From Persicaria tinctoria (taxonomy: Eukaryota > Streptophyta > Magnoliopsida > Caryophyllales > Polygonaceae), in contig JBANSL010000013.1 in the NCBI GenBank assembly GCA_037127255.1, positions 2,172,188 through 2,236,187 on the forward strand: 64,000 nt of DNA, written 5' to 3'. A model generated the notes under the pieces. It ran no database searches. It had not been told where the DNA came from and was given only the letters and a program-made list of their open reading frames with translations. The position numbers and the translations under genes are program-made. Below, in pieces: positions 1 to 14,720 of this stretch; the first letter of the stretch is position 1; each line of letters opens with the position of its first letter.

Positions 1-51
1 GAACAAGAAATCAAATGAAGGAATTTGGTGATACCATAAGATACTCATCAA

Positions 52-945
52 CTACAGAGGGTCGCCTACCGCGGAATCCTTCCATTCAAGGAGTTCCTTC
101 ATTTCCTTCCTCTCCTTCTCTACATGTAATGATATTCGCGAGATCTCCTTGTCTAACTGCGGCATAAGGCCTCCTTGCCTCCGACTCAGCTCTCGGAGAT
201 ATCCCTCAAATACTGACATGTTCAACTCCAAAGACCTCACCTTTTGCATCAAAAGTTTGAGCACAGCATCCCCTGGCATCCGGTTGCTCGCCTTCTGTCT
301 AACTTCGTGCGCAGAGTCAGGACTTTTGCCCGAATCAACGACAGTTTGGCTCGGAACTGCATTCGCAGGCTTCCCATCATCCGTTTTTTCTGTCCCTTTG
401 TCCCTAGATTCAGTGTTGTTTTTAGCTTCACCACTCTTCTGATCTTCTAGGTTGCTAGGTGCTGTCGTTGTGAGGTTATGTTTCGACACCTGATCATAGG
501 CAGGCTCGTCAGCAGCCACCATGAGATCCTCAAGCATCCCCTCAATGACATCGATACCATACACCTCGAGGATGCTTAACCGCCTTGACGTGTAGTAATG
601 CTCAAACCCATAATGGCCGATCAAGCTCAGCTTCAAGTACCTCGCCCACTTGGGTTCCAGGAGGGTAAAGATTTGAGCCTGTCTGACATTCAAAGAATCA
701 AAGTCATGAATTTCCCAAGAACCGACCACACATCTGTCAGGTAGTTCAAGCTCCAGGTAAAATCTTGTAAGAAATTTAAAGTAAGCAAAAGAGCTTGAAA
801 ATAAGAGCAATACATTGAAAACAAGATGAGCCAAGCAAAATAAATAAACTTGCAGATTCCTCATCAAAGCATGCACAATCAAATTCACAAGCTCCTCTGC
901 AACGACAAAGAAAAAATAGTCATAAAGCATGGAAAACAAACCCAA
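52..945 (-). pseudogene. Partial mid-SUN domain protein gene (SUN3/4/5-like), copy A
   Basis: Mid-SUN proteins are ER and nuclear-envelope membrane proteins with a SUN domain in the middle of the chain. The reading frame carries the C-terminal half of a SUN domain: a PDRCVVGSWEIHDF-like stretch, EPKWARYLKL, then LEVYGIDVIEGMLEDL. A Lys/Glu/Asp-rich linker and a coiled-coil-like stretch (LRELSRRQ, LDKEISRI, EKERKEMKELLEWK) follow. An upstream exon (EELVNLIVHALMRN) sits near 866-900 behind a splice acceptor, and the sequence between it and about 765 reads as an intron. The gene would continue to the left beyond the window. I see no exons for the N-terminal half to the right, where TM9SF fragments lie instead, so this is probably a truncated copy. 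A functional 3' end of a longer gene is less likely. Confidence 0.6.
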
Positions 946-1865
946 TTCAACACATGTACATGGAACTGTTAATTTGAGTTAACTTTTGAATCCAAAAATG
1001 AAGGAATGTAAAGAGATGGAAACAGATCTCAACCAAGAGCAACGACCATAGTTGCCAATGAACAACAGAAATCAATAAAAACAGATTACAAAACAGAAAT
1101 GAAACGACGCCATATGCTGTAGCTGTAGTCCTATTTACAGACAGTAGCTAAACTTTCTAGTAGCTACACAAGTCGCCACATATCGTTTATGATTAGGCAT
1201 CTCACAAGTCATAAATCAAATGAAAGGGTCTCATTTTGTTTAATTCGTGTTCTTTAATTAAAGGGTGGGAGATAGCAAGTTTTCTGCATACCCTTAGCAA
1301 AGGTATTTCAACATGAATGAGCATTTCAATTATCATTTAAAACCTAAAATTATAAAGATATATATAAGTAGATTTGTGCTCAAATTAATATACCCGTTTC
1401 AAGTGGATTTCCTGAAGATGTAAATATATAGATCATAGATGTGTAACGAGATTTACAAAAGAAGCTTAACCAAATTGTCAAGCCAAAGAATGAACGGATT
1501 TCATATCCCTAAATTGAACCCAGACTTTAAGAACATCATCAGAATTGCATCAGTAGCAATGGAATGGAAGAAACAAAGCCTACATTCTTTACTGGAAATA
1601 AATTACCTTTTCAAACTCTGTTTTTGTGCTCATATCGCATCTCATGGCCATATTCTGTTTACAGTTGGCAAGGTGAATGAATATCCAATATCAGTAGATC
1701 AACTCATTGTGGGCCACAAGGAGATCAGATGGAGAGCTCTTCATATCGGTTCCAGATGAATGTTAATGAGACAGTTCCTGTGCGTCGAAGGGCCCTTTAT
1801 ATTTGCAGCTGAAGCTGAGCTTCTGCAACAGAGAAGCTGTGATCTATATATATCAAGTCAACATG
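946..1865. other. No gene seen between the SUN and TM9SF fragments of copy A
   Basis: This stretch is AT-rich. The open frames are short and match no family I recognise. It may hold decayed intron sequence of the duplicated cassette. Confidence 0.5.
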
Positions 1866-2540
1866 TTTTTGGATAACCATCCGGTTATGAGCTTCGGGTT
1901 GATTGGGTTTTCCGATTGGATTGATTCAGTAGCATGGAGGAGACCATCCGTACGAGTGGATTTGAGAGTTTCGGGGTTGATGTTGTTCCTTGCAGTGTGA
2001 AGCACAACCCTGATCACATGTCAAAGCTTCACATTTATGAAAATGTTGAACTGATCAACTGTCCTCAGGGGGCTTGAGCTCATAAAAGAAAATGACACTT
2101 GAGCCTTTACTTATCGGGTGGAGCTGAAATATAGGATACTTACTTGGAGAACGCATTGTGTTACTGATAGATTGGAGGACAGTGAGAAGAAAGCGGATAC
2201 GAAACAGGTAACTCAGACAAAGAGCTTCAACCACAAATATGAACAAGGAGCTCTTGGCCTGGAACCTTGTTGTCGGTGATGTCTTCAGGGAACCTTACTT
2301 ATGCAAATCCGCCCCTATCACGCTGCCATTGGTGGCTTCTTAGCCACTTATGAACCAAGGTACATCCTACTCAATACCCAGTAGAGACGAATCAAATTCC
2401 GAGAGAGGTCCCTGTGCACAGATGTTCTCCATGGATGCTTGTTCTTGGAGATGCATTCATTCCCTTTGCAAGCCTGCTTAACGAGCTCCTGTTCATACTT
2501 TCTTGCATTTGGTACACTAATGTTTACAGTTTGTAGTGTT
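1866..2540 (+). pseudogene. TM9SF (endomembrane nonaspanin) gene remnant, copy A
   Basis: TM9SF (TMN/EMP) proteins are nine-transmembrane proteins of Golgi and endosomes. Scattered pieces in different frames match the family in order. Near 1985-2065 is a VPCSVKHNPDHMSKLHIYENVELINCP-like N-lumenal segment. Near 2247-2310 is LLAWNLVVGDVFREP, the family's SGWKLVVGDVFRxP motif. Near 2355-2535 is a C-terminal piece with YPVETNQIPREVP and a SLLNELLFILSCIWYTNVY transmembrane end. Stops and frame changes separate the pieces and most of the transmembrane core is absent. The gene is therefore non-functional. Copy B to the right matches it piece for piece. Confidence 0.7.
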
Positions 2541-2760
2541 GATGCACAATTGAATATACGGAGATTGAAGGTGAGAGGGACAAATTGGACCAAAAAACAT
2601 AACAAAAAGAGTAAAGGAAGGTCCTAATGAAAAACTCTACTAAACTACATATATTATTGGCAAAACATGCCAAAGGCTTAAGTCATTCGAACAACGATAG
2701 CGAAGGCCATTGCTTTCATGTGTACAAAAATTGCAAAATTTTCAAAGTTGCAAGAATTGC

Positions 2761-3670
2761 GATAGGAACTCACTTCAGTTTCCGACTTTCATCAATCATG
2801 GCATCCATTTGGGACGACACGACAGCTTTCCATACCTCCATGTCCTCTATTTCCTAAGCCTGCGGGAAAAAAAAAAATGAAGGAATTTGGTGATACCATT
2901 AGACATCAACTACAGGGTACCCTACCGCTAATATGAGAAGAAAAAGAAATCAATTGGAGAAATTTGGTGAGGCCTTCCATTCCCTGGCATTTCCTTCCTC
3001 TCCTTTTCTACATGTGATGATATTCGCGAAATCTCCTTATCCAACTGCAGCATAAGGTCTGCCTGCCTCCGACTCAGCTCTCGGAGATACCCCTCAAATA
3101 CTAACAAGTTCAATTCAACCCCAACGAGGCAAAGACCTCACCTTTTGCATCAAACGTTTGAGCACAGCATTCCCTGGCATTCGGTTGCTCAGCTTCTGTC
3201 TAACTTCGTGCGCAGAGTCAGGAGGACAGTCTGGCTCGGAACTGGATTCGAAGGCTTCCCATCATCCATCTTTTCTATCCCTTTGTCACTAGATTCAGTG
3301 TTATTTTTAGCTTCACCACTCTTCTTATCTTCTAGGTTGCTAGGTGCTGTCGTCATGAGGTTACGATTCGAAACCTGATCATAAGCCAGGCTCGTCAGCA
3401 TCCACCAAGAGATCCTCAAGCATCCTGTCAATGGCCTCGACACCATACACCTCGAGTTTCCTCTGCAAGCTCAACCACCACAAACTTCCCTCCAACCGAA
3501 CACAGGTTTATCATATACTGGTCATGGCCCTTCCCCAATATGCTGCCTGCCCCTTTAGCTTCCTTGTTATGAGCCACTGACTTAGCAACCTTAGCCACTG
3601 AGGCATAGTTGTACTTCGAACCATCTAGCTCAAGCCAGAGGATAACGTTGATGAGCTGATTCGACGTACC
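2761..3670 (-). pseudogene. Mid-SUN gene remnant with internal deletion, copy B
   Basis: Read leftward from about 3670, this copy begins with a part of the SUN domain missing from copy A: LINVILWLELDGSKYNYAS, then KEAKGAGSILGKGHDQYM and CSVGGKFVVVELAEE. It then jumps directly to the LEVYGV-like segment near 3450. The middle of the SUN domain (WEIHDF to EPKWARYL) is deleted. The linker frame (about 3190-3440) and the coiled-coil frame (about 2985-3110) are separated by a frameshift. An exon-like piece at about 2778-2849 (MEVWKAVVSSQMDAMIDESR) resembles the next coiled-coil exon. No continuous protein can be read, so I call it a pseudogene. Confidence 0.65.
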
Positions 3671-3814
3671 CGGCTTCTTCCCTTCCCGATCCTAGCTGCA
3701 ACCACATTCCACAAAAGATGACTGTTCGGGAGAGAGTCGCTGAAATAGAAAAATTCCAAAACTAAAAGATTGGGTAAGATTAAGAAGCATGAAAAGACCA
3801 TGTATGAGAACAAA

Positions 3815-4405
3815 ACACCGGTTATGAGCTTCGGGTTGACTGGGTTTCCGATTGGATTGATTCACTAGCATGGAGGAGACCATTGGTACGAGTGGATTTG
3901 AGAGGGTCGGGTTTGATGCTGTTCCTTGCACTGCAGTGTGAAGCGAAGCCCTGATGACATGTCTAAGCTTCACATGTATGAAAACGTTGAACTAATCAAT
4001 TGTCCTCGGGGCTCGGGGGTTTGGGAAGGCACAACTCATACAAGAACACAAGGCCAGTTTACTTGGAGAACGAATGTGTGCAGTTTTTTGTTGGCTCTAG
4101 GAACTTGATTCAGAAGGGTGGAAGTTCGTTTCCGCCATCTTGACGTTCTTGAACTTCATTCTTTGGCACACCGGCAACTCAATGGCCATACCTGTCATTG
4201 TGTTCTTGATCCTCCTATCTCTATGGTTCGGCGTTCACTGGCGCCAATACCCAGTAAAGACATATCAAGTTCTGAGAAAGGTCCCTGCACACAGATGTTG
4301 TTCAGGGATGCTTCATCTCGGAGCTGCATTCATTCCCATCGCAAGCCTGCTTAACGAGCTCATGTTCATACTTTCTTGCATTTGGTACACTAATGTTTAC
4401 AGTTA
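3815..4405 (+). pseudogene. TM9SF (endomembrane nonaspanin) gene remnant, copy B
   Basis: This is the second copy of the TM9SF fragments. Near 3926-4015 it reads CSVKRSPDDMSKLHMYENVE and INCPRGSG. Near 4140-4400 one continuous frame gives FLNFILWHTGNSMAIPVIVF, LLSLWFGVHW, YPVKTYQVLRKVP and a final LLNELMFILSCIWYTNVYS. These match the last transmembrane region of TM9SF proteins, whose usual wording is SLWFxxSxPL, YPVxTNQIPRxIP and FIELFFIxxSIW. About 500 residues of the core are missing and the pieces are in different frames. It is a remnant and not expressed as a TM9SF protein. Confidence 0.7.
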
Positions 4406-4906
4406 GTTTGTGGAAAGAAAGTTATATTATAGGCAAAATTGCAGTAAAAAAGTGACTAACCAACACAGAGTCTCACATGAAATAAGACACAAGAAGCAGA
4501 ACTTGCAGCAAAAGCTATATCAAAAGAACTTACCAGTTAACCTCATTCAAGTCTAATTGATAAATACGTAGAAGCAAGTTCAATGAAAAAAGAGAGAAGA
4601 GACATGCCTTAATTAATTCACCAATTATTCAGCAAAGTGTTCTAGATGAGGTATTCACCAAAACAAAAAAGCCTTCTAGATCAGGTACAACTACAAAAAA
4701 GCCCATTGTGAAGAAAAGGAGGCCATCTCCATTATCAGCACTTAGATCTCTCCCATTGATCATCAACTTCTCTGTTACTCCTTGGAAGAGTTCGAACCTA
4801 TAAACAAGTCATTAGAAGTAAGTAACACATCCAATGACACATAACGCTTCGAAAGGCATTGGGAGAAGTAAAGGGTAAGCAATTGAAGAATTAAGAAAGC
4901 ACAAAA
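4406..4906. other. Intergenic stretch downstream of the PPR gene
   Basis: About 500 bases without a recognisable frame. It lies directly 3' of the PPR gene on the minus strand and probably holds its 3' untranslated region. A donor-like CAAT|GTGAGT just before the PPR stop codon (near 4933) leaves open a spliced 3' end. Confidence 0.4.
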
Positions 4907-7141
4907 CTAGAATGAAGATCTAAGAGCAAACTCACATTGAGATTCAGTGCGTTTCTTGTTTGGGTTTCCATATGAAGAGAAATCAGGGAGAGAGTTTATC
5001 CAAGCTTGGCAGTTTTCAACCATTTTGCTATGTTCCGATAAAATGGACATTGTGTCCAAGTCTGGTAGAATCTTGTCGGCGTGCATTCTCTGAACTAGCT
5101 CGTCAATTCTTGTACCATTCTTCTCACGTGCAAATCCACCGATCAATGCATTATAAATTTTGACGTTTGGGGAGCAATCCTTGGCTTCCATTTCAAGAAG
5201 CAAATCATGTGCATTCTCAGGCAAACCTGCTTTGCAATACCCATTTATCAATGTGTGAAAAGTAATGACATTGGGGGGACAACCCTTGGTGTCCATTTCA
5301 AGAAACAAATCATGTGCATCCTCCAACATCCCGGCTTTGCAATACCCATCTATGAGCGTGTTGTAAGTCACGACATTACACTCGAAGCCCCAACATTCCA
5401 TCAAAGAAAACACCCTCCTTGCATCACTGATCCTTCCTTCTAAACAAAGCCCTTTGATCAAACAATTATAAGTGACAACGTTCGGATGTTCACCCCTTCG
5501 GGACATCAACTCTAACACTTTTGCTACTTGATCTATACTCCCCTTCTTGCAAAGATTGTTAATTATAATGGTGAAAGTCACCTTGTCTGGCAAAATACCA
5601 TCTCCAATCATATTCTCCAAGACCATGTTTGCCTCTGCGTCATTTCGATATTGGTAAAAACCGTCGATCAAAGAATTATAAGAAAAGACATCCGGAGAAA
5701 TGCCACTTCTTTGCATTTGTAAGAAAAGCTCTTTAGCCTTGTCAAGTTGACCTTCTTTAGATAATCCATCAATCAAAGAATTATATACAATAATGTCAGG
5801 GGAGATACCAGTAGAGAGCATTTTTGAGAAGAGATCTTCGGCCTTACCGATTTGCCCCTGTTTACACAGCCCATCGATCAAAGAGGCATAAATAACGACA
5901 TCCGGAGAAAACCCATTACCCTGCATTTCCAAGAATAACCCTTTTGCTTTATCTATATACCCAGCTTTGCATAGTCCGTCAATCATAGTGGCATAAGTTA
6001 CTTGATCGGGTTCACAAGCACCATCTGCGTCTATCCTATTCATGCTACTAAATAAACTCATAGCATCTTCCACTTTCTTCAAGTGAAAAAGACCTTTGAG
6101 CAGGGAATTTATAGTCACACAGTTTGCTAATATTCCCCTGCGCTTCATATCATTGTACAAACACATAGTTTCTTCCATCTTCCCAATTCTACAGAAACCA
6201 TCCACTAAAGTCGTATATGTAATTGTGTTTGGGTGGTCGCCTCTCGATATCATTATTTCCACAACCTCCATTGCTTGCTCTAGTTTCCCTTTCTTGCAAA
6301 GTGAATTTATCATAATGTTAAAAGTCACCACATTAGGATGAACATCATTATCTATCATTTCAACAAGGAGAGACTTAGCATCTTCTTCCAAACCTGAGCG
6401 ACACAACCCATCGATCAAACAATTGTACGAGACAACATTTGGTGCAATTCTGTCCTTGTGTTCTTCAGTATCAGATGTAGGCCACTCCACACATCGACCA
6501 TCAATCAGAACATAAGACGTTGTGCTTGATTTACAATTCTGTTTGGCAATTTCCACCTTACCACGCACCATGTCTTGATGTAATTGAAGGGCTGTGGCAG
6601 CGTTCCCGGTCTTGCACAAACCATCGATTATAGTGTTGTAAGTAACTATATTAGGAGTGCACCCCAGCCGAATCATCTTTGAAAGCAAACCAAGAGCTTC
6701 AAACAATTTCTCCTCCAAACACAATCCTTTGACGAGTGAAGAAAAAGTAATGATATCCGGGCGATACCCATTCTTCAACACAAGGCCCAAAGCAGAGAAT
6801 GCAGCACTCCCTAGTCTCATTCTAGAATAGCTGTTGATCAAAATACTCAAGATGATTGGATCAGATCTCGACCCAAGAACACCTGATACATCTAATGTCT
6901 TGTAGAAAGAGATGGCAACAGAGAAATGCTTGCACTTAACCAGAGCACTCAATAGTGTATAAAAACATGAATTTGGGGGTGAAGGTCTCATAGAGAGCAT
7001 GTGGTGGAAGAAGTAATGGGCATCATTGATGTCAATTTTACCCGAATTGCAGTCAATTTCCAGGAACCTATCAAGTGCAGTCCTTTTGCCAATGCGAGAG
7101 ATAAATGAAGAGAGTCTCCTGATGTCGACTCTAGAAGCCAT
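4907..7141 (-). CDS. P-class pentatricopeptide repeat protein, restorer-of-fertility-like
   Basis: PPR proteins bind organelle RNA in a sequence-specific way, and the RFL clade acts mostly on mitochondrial transcripts. The start is the ATG at 7141, giving about 744 residues with the presequence-like MASRVDIRRLSSFISRIGKR. The longer frame upstream to 7198 opens with GTG and is not a plausible start. About 16 tandem 35-residue repeats of the VVTYNTLIDGLCKAGKLxEA type cover most of the chain, with almost no gaps. The third repeat is disrupted by a roughly 40-residue stretch (KQNCKSSTTSYVLIDGR and on), and the seventh has about four extra residues. No E/DYW editing domain follows the repeats. It is a single-exon coding region, typical of the family. 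The last residues (SQCEFALRSSF) may be intron read-through, since a GTGAGT donor sits there. Confidence 0.9.
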   Translation of the reverse strand: MASRVDIRRLSSFISRIGKRTALDRFLEIDCNSGKIDINDAHYFFHHMLSMRPSPPNSCFYTLLSALVKCKHFSVAISFYKTLDVSGVLGSRSDPIILSILINSYSRMRLGSAAFSALGLVLKNGYRPDIITFSSLVKGLCLEEKLFEALGLLSKMIRLGCTPNIVTYNTIIDGLCKTGNAATALQLHQDMVRGKVEIAKQNCKSSTTSYVLIDGRCVEWPTSDTEEHKDRIAPNVVSYNCLIDGLCRSGLEEDAKSLLVEMIDNDVHPNVVTFNIMINSLCKKGKLEQAMEVVEIMISRGDHPNTITYTTLVDGFCRIGKMEETMCLYNDMKRRGILANCVTINSLLKGLFHLKKVEDAMSLFSSMNRIDADGACEPDQVTYATMIDGLCKAGYIDKAKGLFLEMQGNGFSPDVVIYASLIDGLCKQGQIGKAEDLFSKMLSTGISPDIIVYNSLIDGLSKEGQLDKAKELFLQMQRSGISPDVFSYNSLIDGFYQYRNDAEANMVLENMIGDGILPDKVTFTIIINNLCKKGSIDQVAKVLELMSRRGEHPNVVTYNCLIKGLCLEGRISDARRVFSLMECWGFECNVVTYNTLIDGYCKAGMLEDAHDLFLEMDTKGCPPNVITFHTLINGYCKAGLPENAHDLLLEMEAKDCSPNVKIYNALIGGFAREKNGTRIDELVQRMHADKILPDLDTMSILSEHSKMVENCQAWINSLPDFSSYGNPNKKRTESQCEFALRSSF

Positions 7142-8209
7142 CTCTATTGCAATAGGAGAACAAATGAAGAGAACTAGAGAATGAGAGGAGGCTACCACAA
7201 GGTGTCAAATGAAGAGAGCAAAGGCAATACACTGCAAACAAAGATGAGGGCTTTAATAATTGATTTAGCATACACTCCACAAGCTATCAAAATTAACTTC
7301 AGGTGACCGCTAAAACAACACAAGAGGGGAAATGACAGCTAAAACACCAAATGTATCTTCCTCTTCTAAGTAAGTAGCTAATCAATTTCAAGCAAACGTT
7401 CAGTTCAGAGCAGTGTAGAAATCCAGCAACGAAAAAGAACCAACAGAGAATGAATTGGGACAAGTGGAGAGAGATGGAGAGAACAAAGTGCAGATTCGCA
7501 TAGCATTTCAGATTGGATGGATTTCAAGAGAAGAAAAGCATACCATGGCCGGCGATGATGGACAGAGGGAGTAGAGGCCCCGGTAGGTGACGACGAGAGA
7601 GGCAGAGACAGAGAGGGCCAACAAAAATCGCCTTGTTCTAATGCAATTGAGTGACGTCACCGTCAGTCCTTCACAGTAGCTCAGCGGCTGCGGGCTGCCG
7701 GAGCAAGGCGAGTCTTCCGGTGGATTTGGGGGTTTAGGGTTCTGTTACTGTATGTGAAATTGATAAATGTGGCAATTGGGGGTTAGGGTTGTTCATATTT
7801 TTTGGAGTAGGAGAGGAAGTTATTTTTAAAATAAAATAATCTCGAATCGTGGAGTAGGTGAAGCTTTGGTTGCAGCTTCTGCAAATCAAAGGTGCAAACT
7901 TCCCTTTTAAGATGAATGCAGAAAATGGAAGAAAGAAAAAAAAAAAGAGAAGTAAAAAGAACAAGTTTAGCTCAAAAAATGGTATGATGTATCATTTTAA
8001 AAATTATGACTATGTCAATGTACAAATCAATCTATAGGCTACAGTTTTGTTGAACTAAAAAAATAAAAAATAAAGCTAGAAATTTTCAGTGGCTTATTAG
8101 AAGCTACAAATGGAAGACTGGTATCTTGTATTATCTTCAAGTAGCTGCAAAGACGAAAAACAATGGCTTCTAGCCACGGAAACAAGAAAAGCCTTCTGCA
8201 AGTCTTCAC
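7142..8209. other. Upstream region of the PPR gene
   Basis: This holds the PPR 5' flank. A splice-donor-like CATG|GTATGC on the minus strand near 7541 suggests a 5' untranslated exon to its right with an intron ending near the PPR start. From about 7750 the sequence is AT-rich and I see no gene. Confidence 0.35.
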
Positions 8210-8480
8210 CTACGCGTCTTTGGATAAGTACTCCATCAAATTTGCGTCCCATGGAAGCATGATAGGCCCATCTCCTTGTGCTCCGAGCTGCTCCTCCAAA
8301 GCAATGCTGCTCTTGAGATACGCGAGAGGAATCATGAAGCGCTTTTCGTCTGCATAGTACACCACAAAGTGCCCCTTCTCAGCCCTTGAATACGAACTGC
8401 TGCAGGATCCTTCTTCTGCATCTTTCGAAGAGGATATCCACTTCCTCTTTAGTGTGGTTAGCCTTTGCCCCTTCAATCAT
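8210..8480 (-). pseudogene. SAUR (small auxin-up RNA) gene, broken
   Basis: SAUR proteins are short, auxin-induced regulators of cell expansion that inhibit PP2C.D phosphatases. The frame from about 8470 reads KRKWISSS, then the family core GHFVVYYADEKRFMIPLAYL, then DGPIMLPWDANLMEYL and a stop at 8210. Two defects show. The ATG at 8480 is out of frame with the core, and shifting by one base after ATGATT restores a typical MI-RG-KRLTTLKRKW start. The segment that should read FRELLKxSEEEFG between LKSSI and GDGPI is shortened to ALEEQLGAQ. I call it a pseudogene. Confidence 0.75.
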
Positions 8481-8740
8481 GAGGTTAAAGATACTTAGCT
8501 TATTAGCTGGAAAGAGATGGTGAGTAGGAGACAAGGGAAGAGACATTACTGAGGTAGATATAGCTAAGATCCTTGTCAAAGTCGACGTTACTCAAAATCA
8601 AACTAACAGGGGAATGAGGTTCCTCTTATGACTTATCTAGGCAAGGGTACCTCTGTGAAAGCCAAAAACTTTTTCATGGCAATCAATAAACCTTATTTTA
8701 AAGAAAGAAATCCACCTTTGTGAAAGTTTAGATTATTAAA

Positions 8741-8821
8741 CAAGTCATGTGCCGCCTCCAACCTCAAGGTAACAACCATGTGTATCCATATGAAGAAACA
8801 AATCATGTCCCTCCTCCATGA
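8741..8821 (-). pseudogene. Short PPR-repeat remnant
   Basis: The minus strand reads MEEGHDLFLHMDTHGCYLE and then hits a stop. This matches a repeat of the neighbouring PPR gene (MLEDAHDLFLEMDTKGCPPN, near 5285-5330) at both DNA and protein level. It is about one repeat long, so it is a scrap of a duplicated RFL-type gene. Confidence 0.6.
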
Positions 8822-9023
8822 CAGAATGCAGCCTTGCTCTTCTTCTTATTCAACTCCACTCTTCATCTGTTGATTCGATGACAGGAATACAGTGATCACA
8901 ATTCTCAATGCCATTTCATCACTTCTCCAAACCTGTATTTCGGTGCAATACATTCGTGATCACTGAAAAGCAGCTGTTGCTTGGATTTGACAAATGCTTC
9001 ATTTTTTGCATATACAAGCAACT

Positions 9024-9158
9024 CAAATAACTCAGCTGTTACTGCCTTTGGTCATCTTAAAATTGGAATACATTCACCATGAACTTGATATCGTTAATGG
9101 ACTTCATAAATCCTTTTTCAGATTCAAATAACTCAGTCGTTACTGCCTTTGGTCATCT
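9024..9158. repeat. Short direct duplication
   Basis: A block of about 33 bases beginning CAAATAACTCAG and including TTACTGCCTTTGGTCATCT occurs near 9024 and again near 9124, about 100 bases apart. A third partial copy (CAAATAACTCAGCTTC) follows near 9160. It lies in the 3' flank of the kinase gene. Confidence 0.6.
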
Positions 9159-9564
9159 CAAATAACTCAGCTTCAAATAAATAGCCGCCTTAAACCTCAC
9201 ACAAATGGGCAAAAGGGACATTAAATTGGGAGGTTCGATTCACCCAAAAGCAATCACAAGTTCAGTATCTACAAAACCAATTCAGCAAATTATGTAGGCA
9301 GCATATAATTCCATTGACCCACATGAATTACAAGGAGGAATTATGTAAAATGGGAACGATGGGAATCATACAGCACAGAAGCTTTGAATGACAAGTGGGA
9401 TGGAAAATCACAAATCTCTCTTTCAATCGGTTGTTTTACAATGCTGGCTCACGAAGAATAACTCGACACCTTCTCGTACCTTTACACAATGACAGTCTGT
9501 TAATGGAGTGCCAAATAAAGCCTTTTGTCTGTCTTATATGAATGGTCTACGGATGGCTGACAAA

Positions 9565-13738
<4,174 letters not shown>

Positions 13739-14720
13739 GGAGTCAGCTTCGGCGGGCTGAAAGAGAGAGAGAAATGGAGGGGAGAGAGAGAGAGAGAGAG
13801 AGAGTTCGCCTGAAAGAGGACCCGACGAAAGGGGGGGGGTGCTGGGAAAGAGAGAGACGCGGGGTTGGCGAAGAGGAGTTGGTGAAATGACAGTAATACC
13901 CTCGAGAAGAAGTTGTAACCATTAGAACGGGAGGGTACGACGGTAATTAGGCGTTTTCGTTGGGTTAGACTCTATCTCGATGTCTTCGTGGCACAGGCCC
14001 CGTTCAAAGGTCAACTTGAGTCAACACGGGGTAACGGGGTTCGTGTTCTCCGTTTTCACGGGGTTTTATCTTCGATTTTGAGCCACACGTGTAAATCTCA
14101 ATTTGAGGATTTTTACACGCACCAAAAAAAAAATGCAAAAACTATTACTGTATGATATATTTTTAAAGTAATAAAATTATATATAATATTAATTTTTTAA
14201 AAATAATTTCATAAAAATTGAGTTGTATATTGTTTATATCAACTTAAAAAGTGTATAAATAGTACTCTTAAATCATTAAATAAAAAGGAAATGAATGAAG
14301 GGAAAATGTGTATTTTAAGTGAAATTGATTAGAATAATAATAGATTTTAAAAAAATAAAACAGTATATACTCGTATATTATAAGATACATTCATTGAGTT
14401 TAAACTTTAAATAATATGAATTGTGAGGCGGGGATAATTAAATTATACTTACAAAATTCCGTGTCAATTTTTTTAATCGATCAATTAGCAAACTGAAACA
14501 TCTTCTTTTTTAATCTTGGATTAATAACTTTAAAAAATTAATATATAAAATCATATACCAGATAAAAACTAATTTATAAAAATTAAATAAATACCACATC
14601 CAATTATTGAAGTTCAGGCAATCATCTACATGTACACTCAAACACGCGCACATGTACACAATAAACGCGCACATGTACACACAAACACGACAAAGATACA
14701 TGTAACGATCGAGAAATTGA
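13739..14720. other. CPK3 promoter side and AT-rich intergenic region
   Basis: A (GA)n tract at about 13781-13804 lies about 45 bases upstream of the CPK3 ATG, probably in the 5' untranslated region. It is followed by a G-run at 13831-13839. From 14100 the sequence is very AT-rich up to the lipase stop codon at 14721. Near 14630-14690 there are alternating ACACGCGCACATGTACAC repeats, a purine-pyrimidine tract. No gene is seen. Confidence 0.5.

Larger units (their letters stand above)
1..4405. repeat. Tandem duplication of a SUN/TM9SF gene-fragment cassette
   Basis: Two diverged copies of the same block lie head to tail. The first starts near base 15 and the second near 2877, and both open with the same ATGAAGGAATTTGGTGATAC sequence. 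Each carries SUN-domain gene fragments on the minus strand followed by TM9SF fragments on the plus strand. Copy two is shorter because the middle of its SUN part is lost. Frameshifts and stops in both copies suggest an old duplication of already partial genes. The two parent genes may have been neighbours, which I infer and cannot show. Confidence 0.8.

Noticed and set aside
7142..7198. N-terminal extension of the PPR protein
   Set aside because: The longer frame starts at GTG. The first ATG is at 7141 and leads into a typical presequence.
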